The position numbers and the translations under genes were made by a program. A stretch of DNA of 64,000 bases. It comes from Cristatella mucedo. Its lineage: Eukaryota; Bryozoa; Phylactolaemata; Cristatellidae. A model generated the notes under the pieces. That model ran no database searches. It saw only the letters and a list, made by a program, of their open reading frames with translations, and had not been told where the DNA came from. Shown piece by piece: positions 1 to 11,381 of this stretch (its first letter is position 1; each line of letters begins with the position of its first letter). The stretch spans positions 1,370,001 through 1,434,000 of the forward strand of contig WPIO01000011.1 of the NCBI GenBank assembly GCA_009760855.2, in the 5' to 3' direction.

Positions 1-50
1 AGATTCAGTTCTCTAAGGGCGCTATACAAATGTATTATTGTTATTATTAA
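1..50 (+). repeat. LINE/SINE2 3' tail fragment
   Basis: The window opens inside the 3' end of a retroelement. The 'TTCTCTAAGGGCGCTATACA' segment and an (ATT)n tail match the LINE and SINE2 tails found elsewhere here. The body lies outside the window, so LINE and SINE2 cannot be told apart. Confidence 0.7.
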
Positions 51-544
51 CGCAATAACAACGGCTATGATCACCAGTGACAGTAAAGTTATCATTATTA
101 CGATGCAAGTTGATAGCCAGCTTTCTTTTCAATAGCCTGACACCCTAATATGTAGGTAGTGAGTCCGCTGCTCTAAAATGTGCTCTGCCCCGCCCCTCCC
201 GCACGTCTTGCTGATATATCTTTTGACTCGTTTCAGAAGACAATCTAGGTATTTCGACGCTTTGAAACAAAACACCGTCGACGCACTTTGCACTAAGTAA
301 CACACTTGCTTTCCCTCGGTAGTGTTGTTTCCTAATTGCTTATGCCTCAAAAGTATAGAGAATGGCCATTATTTCATACAGACTCTGCTTTGTGACCAGA
401 ACAGCGGTTAACTTAAAACTAACTTTTTTCCGATGGGAAAACTGACAAATTCGCTTCTGGTCAATCACATTGGGCTGAAAGAAAAGCCGATGAATCAAAA
501 TTAACAGTTATTTACTTTGGAGCTGCAAACAAGTTGGCGGCGCT
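51..544. other. Intergenic, nothing recognised
   Basis: I see no conserved coding segment, tRNA or repeat member. The short open frame on the minus strand (129-350) has no recognisable domain. Confidence 0.5.
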
Positions 545-1124
545 TTCTCTGATACGTTCATTCTTTCATTCAAGAAGTTCCACTCCTCGAGCCTACAACT
601 CAGAAGCTCAGCATTGAACTTATTAAGACCAAGGAGTTTCTTAAGATCAGCTCCTCAGCTGCATCAGTGAAATTGGAATCCGAATCGGCAATGCAATCTT
701 CATCTACGTCTGACTTGCTGCTGCTCTCTCCTGACGATGGCCGATCCCTCGCCGAAAGGACAGGACGTGTAGCTCAGGGCATTGTGGTACTGGGCGATGG
801 ATGAAACAATGGATGCATGCATGCATGGGAGGCACGCTTAGAGCCAGTTCGACGTTTCAAGGGTCAACCATGGAGAAGTGGCAGTTGCTCGAGGGGTCTG
901 TCAGTTCCCGCCAAATTATCTGGATAGAAAACTTCAAGGCTCAGTTTTCTGTGGTGTACCAGTCTGTAAACGAACCAGAACTGAATAAATTACAAACGAT
1001 ATTGTACTCATTGCCTATTATTGTGCAAGAAATTCAATCTGTCGAGCAGCAAATGTTCACCTTACCTTCAAGAGCGATCGTGGTCTGTGCATGCGTAGCG
1101 AGGTGCATCTCGTGCTTGCCTTGA
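545..1124 (+). other. Two adjacent unrecognised open stretches
   Basis: A frame open from about 551 to 799 follows a pyrimidine-rich CATTCTTTCATTCAAG that could be a 3' splice site. It encodes a Ser/Leu/Glu-rich stretch (e.g. KTKEFLKISSSAASVKLESE) ending in a stop at about 797-799. A second frame starts with ATG at 801 and runs to 1124 (107 residues). Neither matches a family I know. They could be terminal exon sequence or chance. Confidence 0.2.
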
Positions 1125-2295
1125 TCTCCAGCAGACATCCCGAAGTACGCGTGCTTTGTAGAGGCACGCTCATTCTAACAGATGCTTTTTCCGAGTGCTT
1201 TTTCGCTCTTGTCTTGGTAAATTATCCAGACCGGTCGCACAATGCACCTGCTTGGTGCAAGCAGCCTTGTGATGCCGTTTCAATCGAATGTAGCTATTCA
1301 CTAGTCTCTTACTCTTTATTAATATAAACCAAAATGCTCTTGCAAGGGGCATCTAGGCAGTTGCTTTTACGCTTCTATGGATACTAATGTATTGCATCTT
1401 CGCCGGTAACTCGTCGAAGCCGTGAGGACTATGTGAGTGTTACTCAGAAGAGTTTTCTATAGCGAACTCAAAGCCTACGCAGCTTTTGGTGCGCACACTC
1501 TGTAGTCCCACATCCTGTAGCCTAATCCTCACTAATTCGGGTAGCGGTGCAGCTCGAGCTGTATGTTCGGAGCTGACGTCCGTACCTTGCCTAACAGCAA
1601 ACAGTAGGTGAATTTTAAAATAGTTTTGTCCATGCCACCGAACCAAAGTTGTGTGGAACCTAAGCTTTTTCCATTTATTTTAGGCATTAGGGATTAAGAA
1701 AATACTTAGTAACCGAGGACGAAAAATTTAGATCTGTTAACTAATGAGCCGAGTGCATAGGCATACGGAATAATAACCAGCTAGCAATCGCTTCTAGTTA
1801 ATTTTAAATTGTACTACGTCTCTCAGTATCCGCGTCCCGAAGGATGGATGACTGGCTTTCCTCGACAAGGCAGCCAACCGTGGAAAGACCCGACGACCTG
1901 ACTGCCCGAGACTTGAAGCTAAGTGCTGTTGTTGCTGGTGTATTCCGTGTTCTCCCGTCGTACGCTGTTGGTAGGCCCCTCCTGAGCTGGAGCCCTCGGC
2001 GAACCTAGATATGCTGCGCGTGTGAATTTCCGTTACTCAGTCACTCGCACCTCTGGCGAAATGACTGGTACTCATCCTCGTCGCTAATTTAACCCGGATC
2101 TTAGCGCAGGAGGGATTAATCGCTCTCGGACGGTTGACAGGTAGGTTCGTCTAGAGGTGAATTTTTCTTTGGTTCAGATTAGATTTAGAAGACATGTTAT
2201 GTAGTCGAGCATGCGATCGTGGTGGACCAGCAAAATTCCTCGGCCAAGGTACGTTTTCTTTACAAGTACGATACGCATGACGCTCAGACGGACTG
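1125..2295. other. Intergenic, nothing recognised
   Basis: There are only short unrelated open frames. I see no repeat member or conserved exon. Confidence 0.5.
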
Positions 2296-2299
2296 TCCG

Positions 2300-2455
2300 A
2301 TTTGGTTTTTGAAATGGTTGCTCGCCACGACCTAGGTCATAGGTTCAAGTCCTGAAGTAGGCAATTTTTTATCGCCTACTGCAAGTGGTGGTGACAGTCG
2401 TAGGGCTTCTATGCCGCTATATAAATGTTGCTGTTAAATCAGCTTATCTTTTTTT
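2300..2455 (+). mobile_element. SINE1 copy, diverged
   Basis: A degenerate tRNA-like head has a B-box-like 'AGGTTCAAGTCCTG'. The SINE1 body (CTGCAAGTGGTGGTGACAG) and tail (GCTATATAAATGTTGCTG, TTAAATCAGCT, T-run) follow. It is a non-autonomous element with no protein. Confidence 0.8.
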
Positions 2456-3051
2456 ACTCTTGAGACAGCAGCGGTCGCCTTCAAAATGGCTTCGGTCCGA
2501 GGGCGTCCCGCTCATATGGCGATATTTGCTTCCCACTTTCTACCTGTAGCCTTGGTGCACCCACGGTCCCCCAACTAGTACTGTTTAGTTTCCTGGCTAC
2601 TGTTGGCGCATCCGATCTTATCGTATTATAAAGAGGCGTAACTAGGACAAGGGGCGGTCGGGCAGGACACAGCCAAGCTTTCTAGTCTCGCATTCACTCT
2701 AGAGCCTCGTTTCCTATGAGTACGCGGCGCTACACTTGCTTCCGGTGGATCTCTTTAGTTCTGACATTTTTCTCTCGACGGTACTCATTAATTTGCCGTG
2801 ATCATGCGTATTGCAAGCTTTCCTGAAATCATTCTACTTGATCACACTGCAGATTTCCAACTAGGGCTTTATTCATTCGAGCTTCAACGTGGTCAGACTG
2901 CTGAAGACATGTACGCGAATTTCGACACTGGCCGCCACGACGCTGCCCAAAGGGGCATCTTGCCTATCCGGCATAGAAATTAACCGAGACGGTATATTCG
3001 CTGCACCGCCTGCCGGTAGTCGAGCGTCGTAGCAAAACAGTAGCAAAGCAG
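2456..3051. other. Intergenic, GC rising
   Basis: No recognisable gene. Overlapping open frames on both strands from about 2870 to 3620 reflect GC-rich composition, not a conserved protein. Confidence 0.45.
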
Positions 3052-3118
3052 GAAGCTCGAGTAATCGGCTAAGATGCTGCATCGCTCGATGCAGCATCTT
3101 CCGCATTGTTCGAGCTTC
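3052..3118. repeat. 67-nt imperfect hairpin
   Basis: The outer arms GAAGCTCGA (3052-3060) and TCGAGCTTC (3110-3118) are exact complements. The inner arms AAGATGCTGCATCG (3071-3084) and CGATGCAGCATCTT (3087-3100) are perfect 14-bp complements with a 2-nt loop. Between them is an imperfect internal section. The size and bulges resemble a pre-miRNA, but the inner loop is unusually tight. Function is unknown. Confidence 0.8.
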
Positions 3119-4239
3119 AATTACAGAAGGCTGACACGTCGAAGCAAATTGGTTCGATTGGTTCCTGGAAAGTAATGGGACTGCATTGGCCGCGTGTTTT
3201 GCACGAGGCAAGAGGCTGGAAACAAGCTCTCGCAGACTGCCGGAGAGGAGGCCGCACGAGCGGTCGGAGGCGAGTCGGCTAGTCGAGAGCGAGACTTCGA
3301 AATATACGGTAGGTGACCGTACCGTAGTACCGTACTCTGTTGCTCGCTCGCCGAGTAGAGGGAAGCGAAACCGGTCTGGAGGCGAGAGGAGGGGCAGTCG
3401 GCGACCTACGATACGTGCTTGCAGATTCTCTGCGACAACATCGGCTCGCCGTGTCAACTGACACGAGATCAGCGGCCTGCAAGTAGCATCGACGGGCTCG
3501 TTGGTCGCGCAGGCTCAGCGCGAGCTTTTCACTTCGAGACCGCCGAACGCTTTGCTGGTGGTACGTAGCCGCAGGCACTTTGTTTTCTGGCCGTCTTGAC
3601 AGTTTGTGCTCGCTCTGCATTCAGACGTCCAGTAGCGGACCGTTAGACTTGCACTTGTAGCATTTCTCGCTTTGGCTCATGAGTATGACTGCTGTTGGTC
3701 TGCTGCACACCCTTTCATTTCTCATCATTTTCGGTAATCAGCAGTGCAGCTATGCTCTGTACCCTAGGTGTTCGCATGTTGACAACGATTTACAGTTTAC
3801 AACGATTACGATTACAACGATTTACAACGATTCTCAGTATTTTTAGTGCCCTAGCAAACTCGGAAGCCATCTTTCGCAGCCAGGGTTGATTGCATGAGCT
3901 CTGCCAAATCGAACTAGTTTTATCGAAAATATCAATACGGAGCCAACAAAAAATACAAGTGCTGCCTCACCAAACCCAAAAATGTGCCCTTTAGCCGAAC
4001 TCGGTGCGTGGAACTGAAACTGAGCTTTCGAGCTAACAAAGCTTAGCATGCGCGATTACTGAATGCGAAAGCAGCGTACTCAGGGGAAACGGAAATAGTG
4101 ATAAATGATTTCATAGTGCCAAGAAGAGAGCAGAATCTAGGGTAGTTTTAAATTGCAGAAATAACGAAAAGCATCCACTTAGGAAATTGCTATCTCACTC
4201 CCACTAAATCTCTTTCTTGGCACTTGACGTTTGCTGGAA
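3119..4239. other. Intergenic with short tandem repeat
   Basis: No recognised gene. At about 3781-3835 there is a short irregular repeat of a 'TTACAACGA' motif. Confidence 0.45.
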
Positions 4240-4244
4240 AGTAA

Positions 4245-4862
4245 GCTTCTCGATTGGTTAAGCTTGTCTGTCGTGAGCGTCGGAGTTGCCACGTCACGCA
4301 AAAGTTCTCGCCGACCTCCACTGGCTCCCAGTCAAGCAACGCATCGAGTTTACGGTTTTGTCACTCACTTTTTTTAGGTCCCGTCATTCTTCGGCTCCAG
4401 CCTAATAATCAGATCTACTCCCTGACGAGGCTAAGCATCGTACCACCTGCTTTTCGGAATTCAATCGTTTACCTATACCTCGTACAAACCTGAAATCCTT
4501 TCGAGACCGTGCCTTTAGTTCGTATGCTCCCAAAGCCTGGAACGCGCTTCTGAGTTTCGTTACGACATCTCCTGACTTGACCACATTTAAAAAGAAACTG
4601 AAAGCGCATCTACTTATCACAACATTTAGTGAGTCCATGTGATTCGACCTGTATCTGCTTATTCGCGTGGACACTGTGCATGCTGCCACTAACCATACTT
4701 GCATGTTGACCACGTGTATGTCACCCCTAACCATGGTATTCTTGTTGTTTATCGAGCATGCTACCACTAATCATTCGATCGTGCTTCCTTTGCAGAAAAT
4801 TTAAAGTGCCTAGAAAGAGATTGAGTTCTCTGACGGTGCTATATCAAATGTATTATTATTAG
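4245..4862 (+). mobile_element. LINE 3' fragment (older subfamily)
   Basis: Broken translation matches the C-terminal part of the window's LINE protein (LVCRERRSCHVT, then DLHWLPVKQRIEF-like sequence). It ends with the 3' UTR, the terminal stem-loop in its G:U variant (AGTGCC ... GGTGCT) and an (ATT)n tail. Frameshifts show it is dead. Confidence 0.88.
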
Positions 4863-5104
4863 TCACGACAGGCACAGTTTTAGCACGCATACGAATGCAC
4901 AGGACAATTCACTCGGACGGAGCAGAGGCTGTGCGCAGTTGGGTTGTAGCTTCTTTTGGAATGGCGTCAAATCAAATAAATGATATTTACATATAAATAT
5001 ATAATCATATAAATGATCATTAGAGGCTCAGCAAAGAGACTAGCGACGGAAGAATAGCTTTTGGTGCGACAGGTGCTCCGATAAGGAACTTTCAGATAGG
5101 TTGA

Positions 5105-5175
5105 ACCGAAAGAGAGAGAGAGAGAGAGAGAGAGGGAGGGAGACAGAGACAGAGAGAGAGAGAGAGAGAGACAGA

Positions 5176-5248
<73 letters not shown>

Positions 5249-5415
5249 AGACAGAGAGAGAGAGAGACAGAGAGAGAGAGGGAGGGAGACAGAGAGAGAG
5301 ACAGAGAAAGAGAGACAGAGACAGAGACAGAGGCAGAGAGAGAGAGACAGAGAGACAGAGAGACAGAGAGACAGAGAGAGACAGAGACAGAGAGAGAGGA
5401 AGAGAGAGAGAATGG
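5105..5415. repeat. (GA)n/(GACA)n microsatellite, ~310 bp
   Basis: Nearly pure purine on the plus strand: GA repeats broken by GACA and GGGA units. Long Ser/Leu or Arg/Glu frames across it are artefacts. Confidence 0.97.
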
Positions 5416-5609
5416 AGAGATCGGAAGTTGAGTAACATAGTATAGAAGTTGACACGCTGCTTGGTAGAGAGAGAGAGAGCCAGTGCAGACTAGAAAGAAG
5501 TCTGAAGGGTCGGGTTTCGAAGCTCTCGACAAAAAACCCTGGCTGGTTAGTTTTTTACTCAATGTAAGAGTCTTACTGCACACGCAGGAAGACCTGAAAT
5601 TAGTGAGTT

Positions 5610-6005
5610 ACATTCATTCTAGGTAATGCATGGACCCGCTAGGCTCTGCTATCCTTACTATCCTGCAAGCCCGAATTTTTGCAACGATACATAATGAAAG
5701 TAGGCACCCTTGGCTGATGGAATCATCTAGTGAAGACGTCACTTTGGAGTATGATGTCCAGACTGTGTACAGATTCTACAGGCGACATGCTGTCATAGCC
5801 TCATTTTGAGGGTTAGGCTTTCCAGCTTTTTAGTTACAATAAGTTTGCCCCGAGCTAGTAAATAGGTTTTATCAACATTCAATTTGAGAAAGTTTGCTGG
5901 CATCTAAGTGCGAGTATCAGCAATACGTTTGCACGGCAGCTGGAAGTTTTATTTTCTACAAGGTATTGAAGGATCAAAGCTAAACCACAGCTGCGCCATC
6001 TTCGC
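5610..6005 (-). mobile_element. LINE internal fragment
   Basis: Read on the minus strand, this matches the LINE from just after the reverse-transcriptase YADD region down to the 'KIRAC' segment seen in better copies. It lacks both ends and has many substitutions. It is separate from the next LINE, whose 3' tail abuts it. Confidence 0.78.
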
Positions 6006-6017
6006 AAAAACGAAAGC

Positions 6018-6590
6018 CTAATAATAATGACAATAATAATGCACTGTATAAAGCGCCCTCAGAGAACTCAATCTTTTTCTATGCGCTTTACATTTGCTGC
6101 AAGAGAAACGCGATTGAATGGTGAGTAATATCATGCTTGATAAGCAACATGAATAAAATGGTTAGGGTTGACATGCACAGTGTCAGCATGCAAGTGTGGT
6201 TAGTGGCAGCATGCACAGTGTCAGAACGAATAGGCACACGAAGGACGAATCACGGGGACCCACTAAATGCTGTCCTAAATAGGTGTGCTTTTAAGTTCTT
6301 TTTAAATGTGATCAAGTCAGGGGATGTTCTGACGCAAGTCGGGAGGAAGTTCCAGGCTTTGGGAGCATACGAACTAAATGCACGGTCTCCAAAGGATTTG
6401 AGGTTTGTACGAGGTATTGGTAAACTGTTGGATTCCGAAAAACTGGTGGTACGATGATTGGCCCGGTGGGGGAGAAGATCTGAGAGATAGACTGGAGCCA
6501 AAGAATGAAGGGACCTAAAAGTGAGCGACCAAACCTTGAAGTCAATTCGTTGCTTGACTGGGAGCCAGTGCAGGTCGGCGAGAAGTGCCT
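6018..6590 (-). mobile_element. LINE 3' fragment
   Basis: It starts at the reversed tail (AATAATAATG) and stem-loop (AAAGCGCCCTCAGAGAACTC). It runs into the C-terminal coding part on the minus strand, where 6250-6501 keeps an 83-residue open piece. Truncated at the 5' side. Confidence 0.9.
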
Positions 6591-7107
6591 ATATAATGCT
6601 TGCCGATTACATCGGCAAGAGTGTAGTATATATACATTGTGAAAATAAATAGACCTAAAGCAGATCCCTGGGGTATACTCTACTATAAAGGGTCACTGCA
6701 TGACCGCTCTATGAACTTTTTCATTGAGATAAATGAGACCTATATTATATATTATATGCTATATATAAATATATATAATATAGATAGATTATATATATTA
6801 CTATATAATCATTTTTGCCTAGTACCTGCGATGCCTAGGAGAGAGACGACAGGCTCTCGAGAAAGACTTGGTGATTAACGGTATCAAAATCTAGAGAGAA
6901 ATCTAGCAGAGCTAGCACGGAGACTATCCGATTCATCATTCTTGAGTAATTCTTAATGCACGTGTAACAGCTCTGACTCTGTGGGTTGATTTGCTGCGAA
7001 ACCTGACAGGAACTCGATTGCTAGGTTTGAAGTTTTAGAATCTCACGCCCGGAAGTACTGGTCGGCATCTTGCCGAGTGGCGGACGGGCGGACCTTCTCG
7101 CTTTGAT
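6591..7107. other. AT-rich spacer
   Basis: Includes an AT-rich patch (about 6740-6812, TATATA runs). The 6870-7030 part loosely resembles 53330-53470 and may be an old repeat. No gene recognised. Confidence 0.4.
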
Positions 7108-7275
7108 TAATATGGATATATAATTTATTTTTATAGCGCCATAAGAGAATTGAATTTCTAACCAGGCTCTTTACATATGGCACAGCGCTTGAGTCCGTGA
7201 CCTCGGTAATCAAAGCTGATCACCGTCACGTTGGTAGTAAAAAATGAGCACCTTAGCCCCTGAACTAAAGGAGGG
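7108..7275 (-). mobile_element. SINE2 copy, diverged
   Basis: Reversed SINE2. The tail piece 'ATAGCGCCATAAGAGAATT' comes first. A head with GACCTCGG and GAGCACCTTAGCCCCTGAAC follows, the complement of the SINE2 A-box segment GTTAAGGTGCTC. Confidence 0.72.
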
Positions 7276-8635
7276 GGATGGATTTAACCGGTCTGCAACT
7301 AATTGTTCCGCTGTCTTCGACGAGGAGGATGGGCGGGTTTGACTTACGTTCTCTTGGTCTGGTGTCGATTTCTTAATTAATGAGTGGCCTGCGAATAGCC
7401 TCTTTAGAAGATGTTGGTAAAGACCCCAGGCTCTTGATAAATGGACAATAATGGTCCCTATCGTTATATATTGAAGCTACAGAATCCTCTACAACATTTT
7501 CTGCATTCTTTTTCTATCTCGTTTGCTCTTTCCTCGGCGACGAGAAAGCCTATGAGCGAACGTTTCGTAAGGAGAATGGCGGAGTGCCGTCCATGGGTCC
7601 GAGTGCTCAAGTTAACTCTGTAGGAGGCGGCGCGGGCATGATGGCGGCGCGACGAGGAGCGCAGCGAGCGCCGCACAATACAGCGAGTCGTTGTACTGAC
7701 GACGACTCGCTGTGTTGTATCGTACGCAGGCAAACGCGAAGCGAGCGAGCGTACATACGGATGATGAAGGCGCCGCGGAAGCAGCTCCGAGGCGTCAGTA
7801 GCGAAGAGAGAGTGAGCGAGGAGGTGGAGGAGGGAGAGAGCGAGTGGATAGCGTGAGCCTGCAGGCCGACCGACGCTCAGGCAGAAAGCTCCTCGGTGCA
7901 GGACTAGCGGGTCACGCGACAACAGCAGACCCGTTCCAATTAAATCCAAGTTAATCAGCCGATAGCGTCCAACTGCAGCGCCTAATGAGGCGCCGTACTC
8001 AGCAGTGCCCGTTGGCCGGGCGGGGTGGCCTGAGTCCGGCGGGGGCGGAACAGCATTGTGGGCGTGGCCCGTGGTCTGCAGCCATGTCTGCCCTCTCCGT
8101 GGTTTCAATTAGTACTGCGATTAGCGGATTTTAATGGGACTTTAAAAGGCTGCTTTCAGGCACGGCTGGCCAGCCAAAAGCTTGCATCGCAATTTCGCTT
8201 GCGTCGCTTCGCTTGAGTCTTTCGCTCGACGGCAATAGCACCGACCGCGTGGGATACCAGCGAAACTTAAGGAAGTCATTCCTTGCGTTGGGTCGTGCAT
8301 GACTTCGAGCGACGAGTTCGAGCTTCGTGACGAGTAAATGTGGATGACGTTCTGGTGACAGTCATCTCGGTCATCTTGCACCGCAGGTTGCAGCCATAGC
8401 TAGCTGTATAAAAAAAATTTTGCTTCGGCAAAGGTGAATTATCGACACCATTCTATAATCCCGTCCTTACTCGGCCCGTTGTGCTAGGTGTGTCAGCCCA
8501 ATATCTACTCATTCCGTCTTTTAAATTTACCCGCCGTGCCTTGGCGATAAATCCATATCAAAAGGTCCTACGATAAATCCGCGTGAAGGCAGCAGTCAAC
8601 CAAATCGCAGGGCTGTAAATCGCTTAGCCGTATAA
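7276..8635. other. GC-rich intergenic stretch
   Basis: 7560-8110 is GC- and CpG-rich with overlapping open frames on both strands. No conserved protein or splice pattern is convincing. It could be a promoter-type CpG-rich segment. Confidence 0.35.
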
Positions 8636-9756
8636 AAACTAACCAACTATTTATGGGCAAACTAAGTGCGACTCGGAAACTGGAAAGACTAGCGCTCAAA
8701 TCCGGCTCCACCAGAATATCTCTTGTTGCATCTGCGCGTAATCTGGGTATCCTGTTCCAAATTGTTTTTTGCTAGATGAACACACCAGCTTCAGTCAAGT
8801 CTGCCTTCTTTCAGCTGCGTAAATTGCTAAAATTCAGGCTAGCTTAATGGCTGATTTAAATGCCCCATTTGTCTTGCGGCAGAAGAGCCTTAACGCTTAT
8901 CACCATAGCTTGCAGTTGGCAATGAAGGATCGCCCACGGCAGGGTTCGAGCCCTCAATCTCAGGCGTGAAGAGCCAGCACTTAACCTCCTGAGCTATCAC
9001 GGGCCAACTTAAATGGGGATATTACATCCGAATTGGTCAATGCATTTGTGACATCCCGTCTTGACTTCTGTAACTCGCTGCTTGCTGGTCTGCCGGCCTG
9101 TGCTATAATTAGGTGTTACAGCTGGTGCAAAAATCTGCAGCTAGATTTGTCTGTCGTGAGCATCGCAGTTGTCACATCACACCACTTCTCGCCAAGCTTC
9201 GCTGACTCCCAATCAAGCAGCGTATCAACTTAATGGTTCTACCACTTACTCGTAGGTCCCTTAATTCTCTAGTTCCAGCCTACTTATCAGAACTACTCTC
9301 CCACCCAGCCAAACATTGTAGAAGCCGTTGTTCTGACTCAAATCGCTTATCTATACTTCGTAAGAACCTCAAACCCATTGGGGACCGTGCATTCAGTTCC
9401 TATGCACCCAAAGCCTAGAGCACACTTCTGACTGACTTTACGGCATCCCCTGACTTGACGACATTTAAGAAGAAGCTAAAAACACAAATATTTTACCGCA
9501 TTTGGTGTGCCCGTGCGATTCGTCCCGTGTGCGTTTATGCATGCTGGCAAAGTGCCTGCTGCCTCTCACCATATCTACATGCTGACCATGTGCATGTCGT
9601 CACATCTAACAATGTTACGCTTGATGACATTGCCAATGTTACCACTAATCATTTGATCTTGCTTTCCTTACAGCATCTGTAAAGTGCCTAGAAAGAGATC
9701 AAGCTCTCTGATGGCGAAATACAAATGTGTAATTACTATTATTATTATTATTATCT
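8636..9756 (+). mobile_element. LINE fragment split by a SINE
   Basis: It begins in the coding part at the 'MGKPSV' region. It runs through broken LINE frames (HAFVTSRLDFCNSLLAGLP at 9033 on) to the 3' UTR, stem-loop and (ATT)n tail. A reversed SINE1 interrupts it at about 8853-9005. Frameshifts make it non-functional. Confidence 0.9.
8853..9005 (-). mobile_element. SINE1 nested in LINE
   Basis: A reversed SINE1 runs from CTGATTTAAATGCCCCATTT to the tRNA-like head (GGGTTCGAGCCCTC, then CTTAACCTCCTGAGCTATCA). Flanks 'AGCTTAATGG' and 'AACTTAAATGG' resemble an imperfect target-site duplication. It must be younger than the LINE it interrupts. Confidence 0.85.
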
Positions 9757-10322
9757 CTCGTAGACATACTATAAGTTTAGTTTCCTGGATATTATTTGCG
9801 GATTCATCCATGCGAATTTAGATTGTCTCTGAAATTCCCATTCGTACAATACGTGTTCGGATACGAGAGACTGTTTTGTACTGTCTGCTGACTCTGTCAG
9901 CGACGAGACCCTAGGCGGCGAGTGCATTAACGGCGAGCATAGAGTCTCGTTTTCAGTTAAGATGACAACTCATAATGTCTCGTCTAGCCCTCTTGTCAGC
10001 TCTTTTATTCACATAATGAGCCCAGCTGCACGGGTTAGGCTTTCCATCCAGTTATAGGTATGTAGCAAGCACCAACTATTAGATTTCGGTTAACTGTTGG
10101 CTCACTATTGTCTCCACTTGTCTCCTTCGCTGGCACACGCGTACGTGTAGCGGTACCGTTCGCTAACATTCGCTATCCTCACCTCCTGCCGCCTGCAAAT
10201 CCGTGGCCAGCGAACGGGCATTATGTTCCAGGATTATCGCACGAACAAATTCTCAATGACCTAATGCGGGATCTTGTCGGAGTTGGCCGCATCCTTGACT
10301 GCGGCCGAGCAGTGAACACATC
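9757..10322. other. Intergenic, nothing recognised
   Basis: No repeat member or conserved exon seen between the two LINEs. Confidence 0.5.
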
Positions 10323-10330
10323 CGCTTAGC

Positions 10331-11373
10331 GACACATAATAATAATAATAATAATATTGCACTTGATAAAGCGCCCTCAGAGAACTTAATCTCTTTCTAG
10401 GCGCTTTACATTTGCTGCAAAGTGATACGCAATAGAATAGTAAGTAAAATCATGCTTGAAAAACAAACAAAATGAATAACATGGTTAGGGGTTACATGCA
10501 CTGGGTCAGCATGCAAATGTGGTTAGTGGCAGCATGAACAGTGTCAGCACGCATAAGCACATCGAGGACGAATCACAAGGACCCACTAAATGCTGTCCTA
10601 AATAGGTATGTTTTTAAGTTTCTTTTAAACGTGGTCAGGTCAGGGGATGTTCTGATGCAGGTCGGGAGGGAGTTCCAGGCTGTGGGAGCATACGAGCTAA
10701 ATGCACGGTCTCCAAAGGATTTAAGGTTTGTACGAGGTATTTCTAGACTGTTGGATTCCGAAAAGCGAGTGGTACGATGCTTTGCCTGATGGGGTAGTAT
10801 ATCTGAAAGATAGGCTGGAGCCATAGAATGAAGGGACCTAAAAGTGAGCGACAAAACCTTGAAGTCAATCCGTTGCTTGACTGGTAACCAGTGCAGGTCG
10901 GCGAGAAGTGGAGTAATGTGGCAACTGCGACGCTCACGACAGACAAGCCTAGCTGCAGAGTTTTGCACCAGCTGCAATCGCCTGATCGCACATGCTGGTA
11001 GGCCAGTAAGCAGTGAGTTGCAGAAGTCGAGACGAGATGTCACGAATGCATGGACCAACTTGGACGTGGTATCCTTATCTAAACAAGCCCTAATTTTAGC
11101 AATGTTATGAAGCTGAAAATAGGCGGATTTGACTGTGGAGCTGATGTGGTCGTCTAACGAGAGGTCGCTTTGGAATATGACACCTAGATTTCGAGCTGAT
11201 GCAACTGAAGATATGCTGGCAGAGCCAATTTTGAAAGTCAGCCTTTCCAATTTCTGAATAACACTAGGTTTGCCCATAACTAGTAAGTTGGTTTTATCAT
11301 CGTTTAGTTTTAGAAAATTTGCTGCCATCCATGATCGGATGTCATCAATGCATGCAGCAAGTGAGTTGAGAGA
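10331..11373 (-). mobile_element. Young 5'-truncated LINE copy with target-site duplication
   Basis: A CR1/L2-type non-LTR retrotransposon, truncated inside the reverse-transcriptase gene. The reversed tail (ATAATAATAATATTGCAC) and stem-loop are at 10331-10410 and the 5' cut is at 11373. CGCTTAGC flanks it at 10323-10330 and 11374-11381, an 8-bp target-site duplication. It is nearly identical to the copies at 22681 and 62166. Confidence 0.96.
10573..11328 (-). pseudogene. LINE ORF2 C-terminal piece (251 aa)
   Basis: An open stretch of the LINE polymerase protein downstream of the catalytic YADD box. It covers the thumb and C-terminal region (MAANFLKLNDDKTNLLVMGK near the start, QLVQNSAARLVCRERRSC in the middle, YLFRTAFSGSL at the end). 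The endonuclease and most of the reverse-transcriptase domain are missing, so it cannot move by itself. Over the overlap it differs from the 22.7-kb copy at one residue (K versus E after QRIDF). The Met is internal to the original protein. Confidence 0.9.
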
Positions 11374-11381
11374 CGCTTAGC

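Noticed and set aside
4967-5583. Long Ser/Leu and Arg/Glu open frames
   Set aside because: They are translations of the GA microsatellite in several frames.
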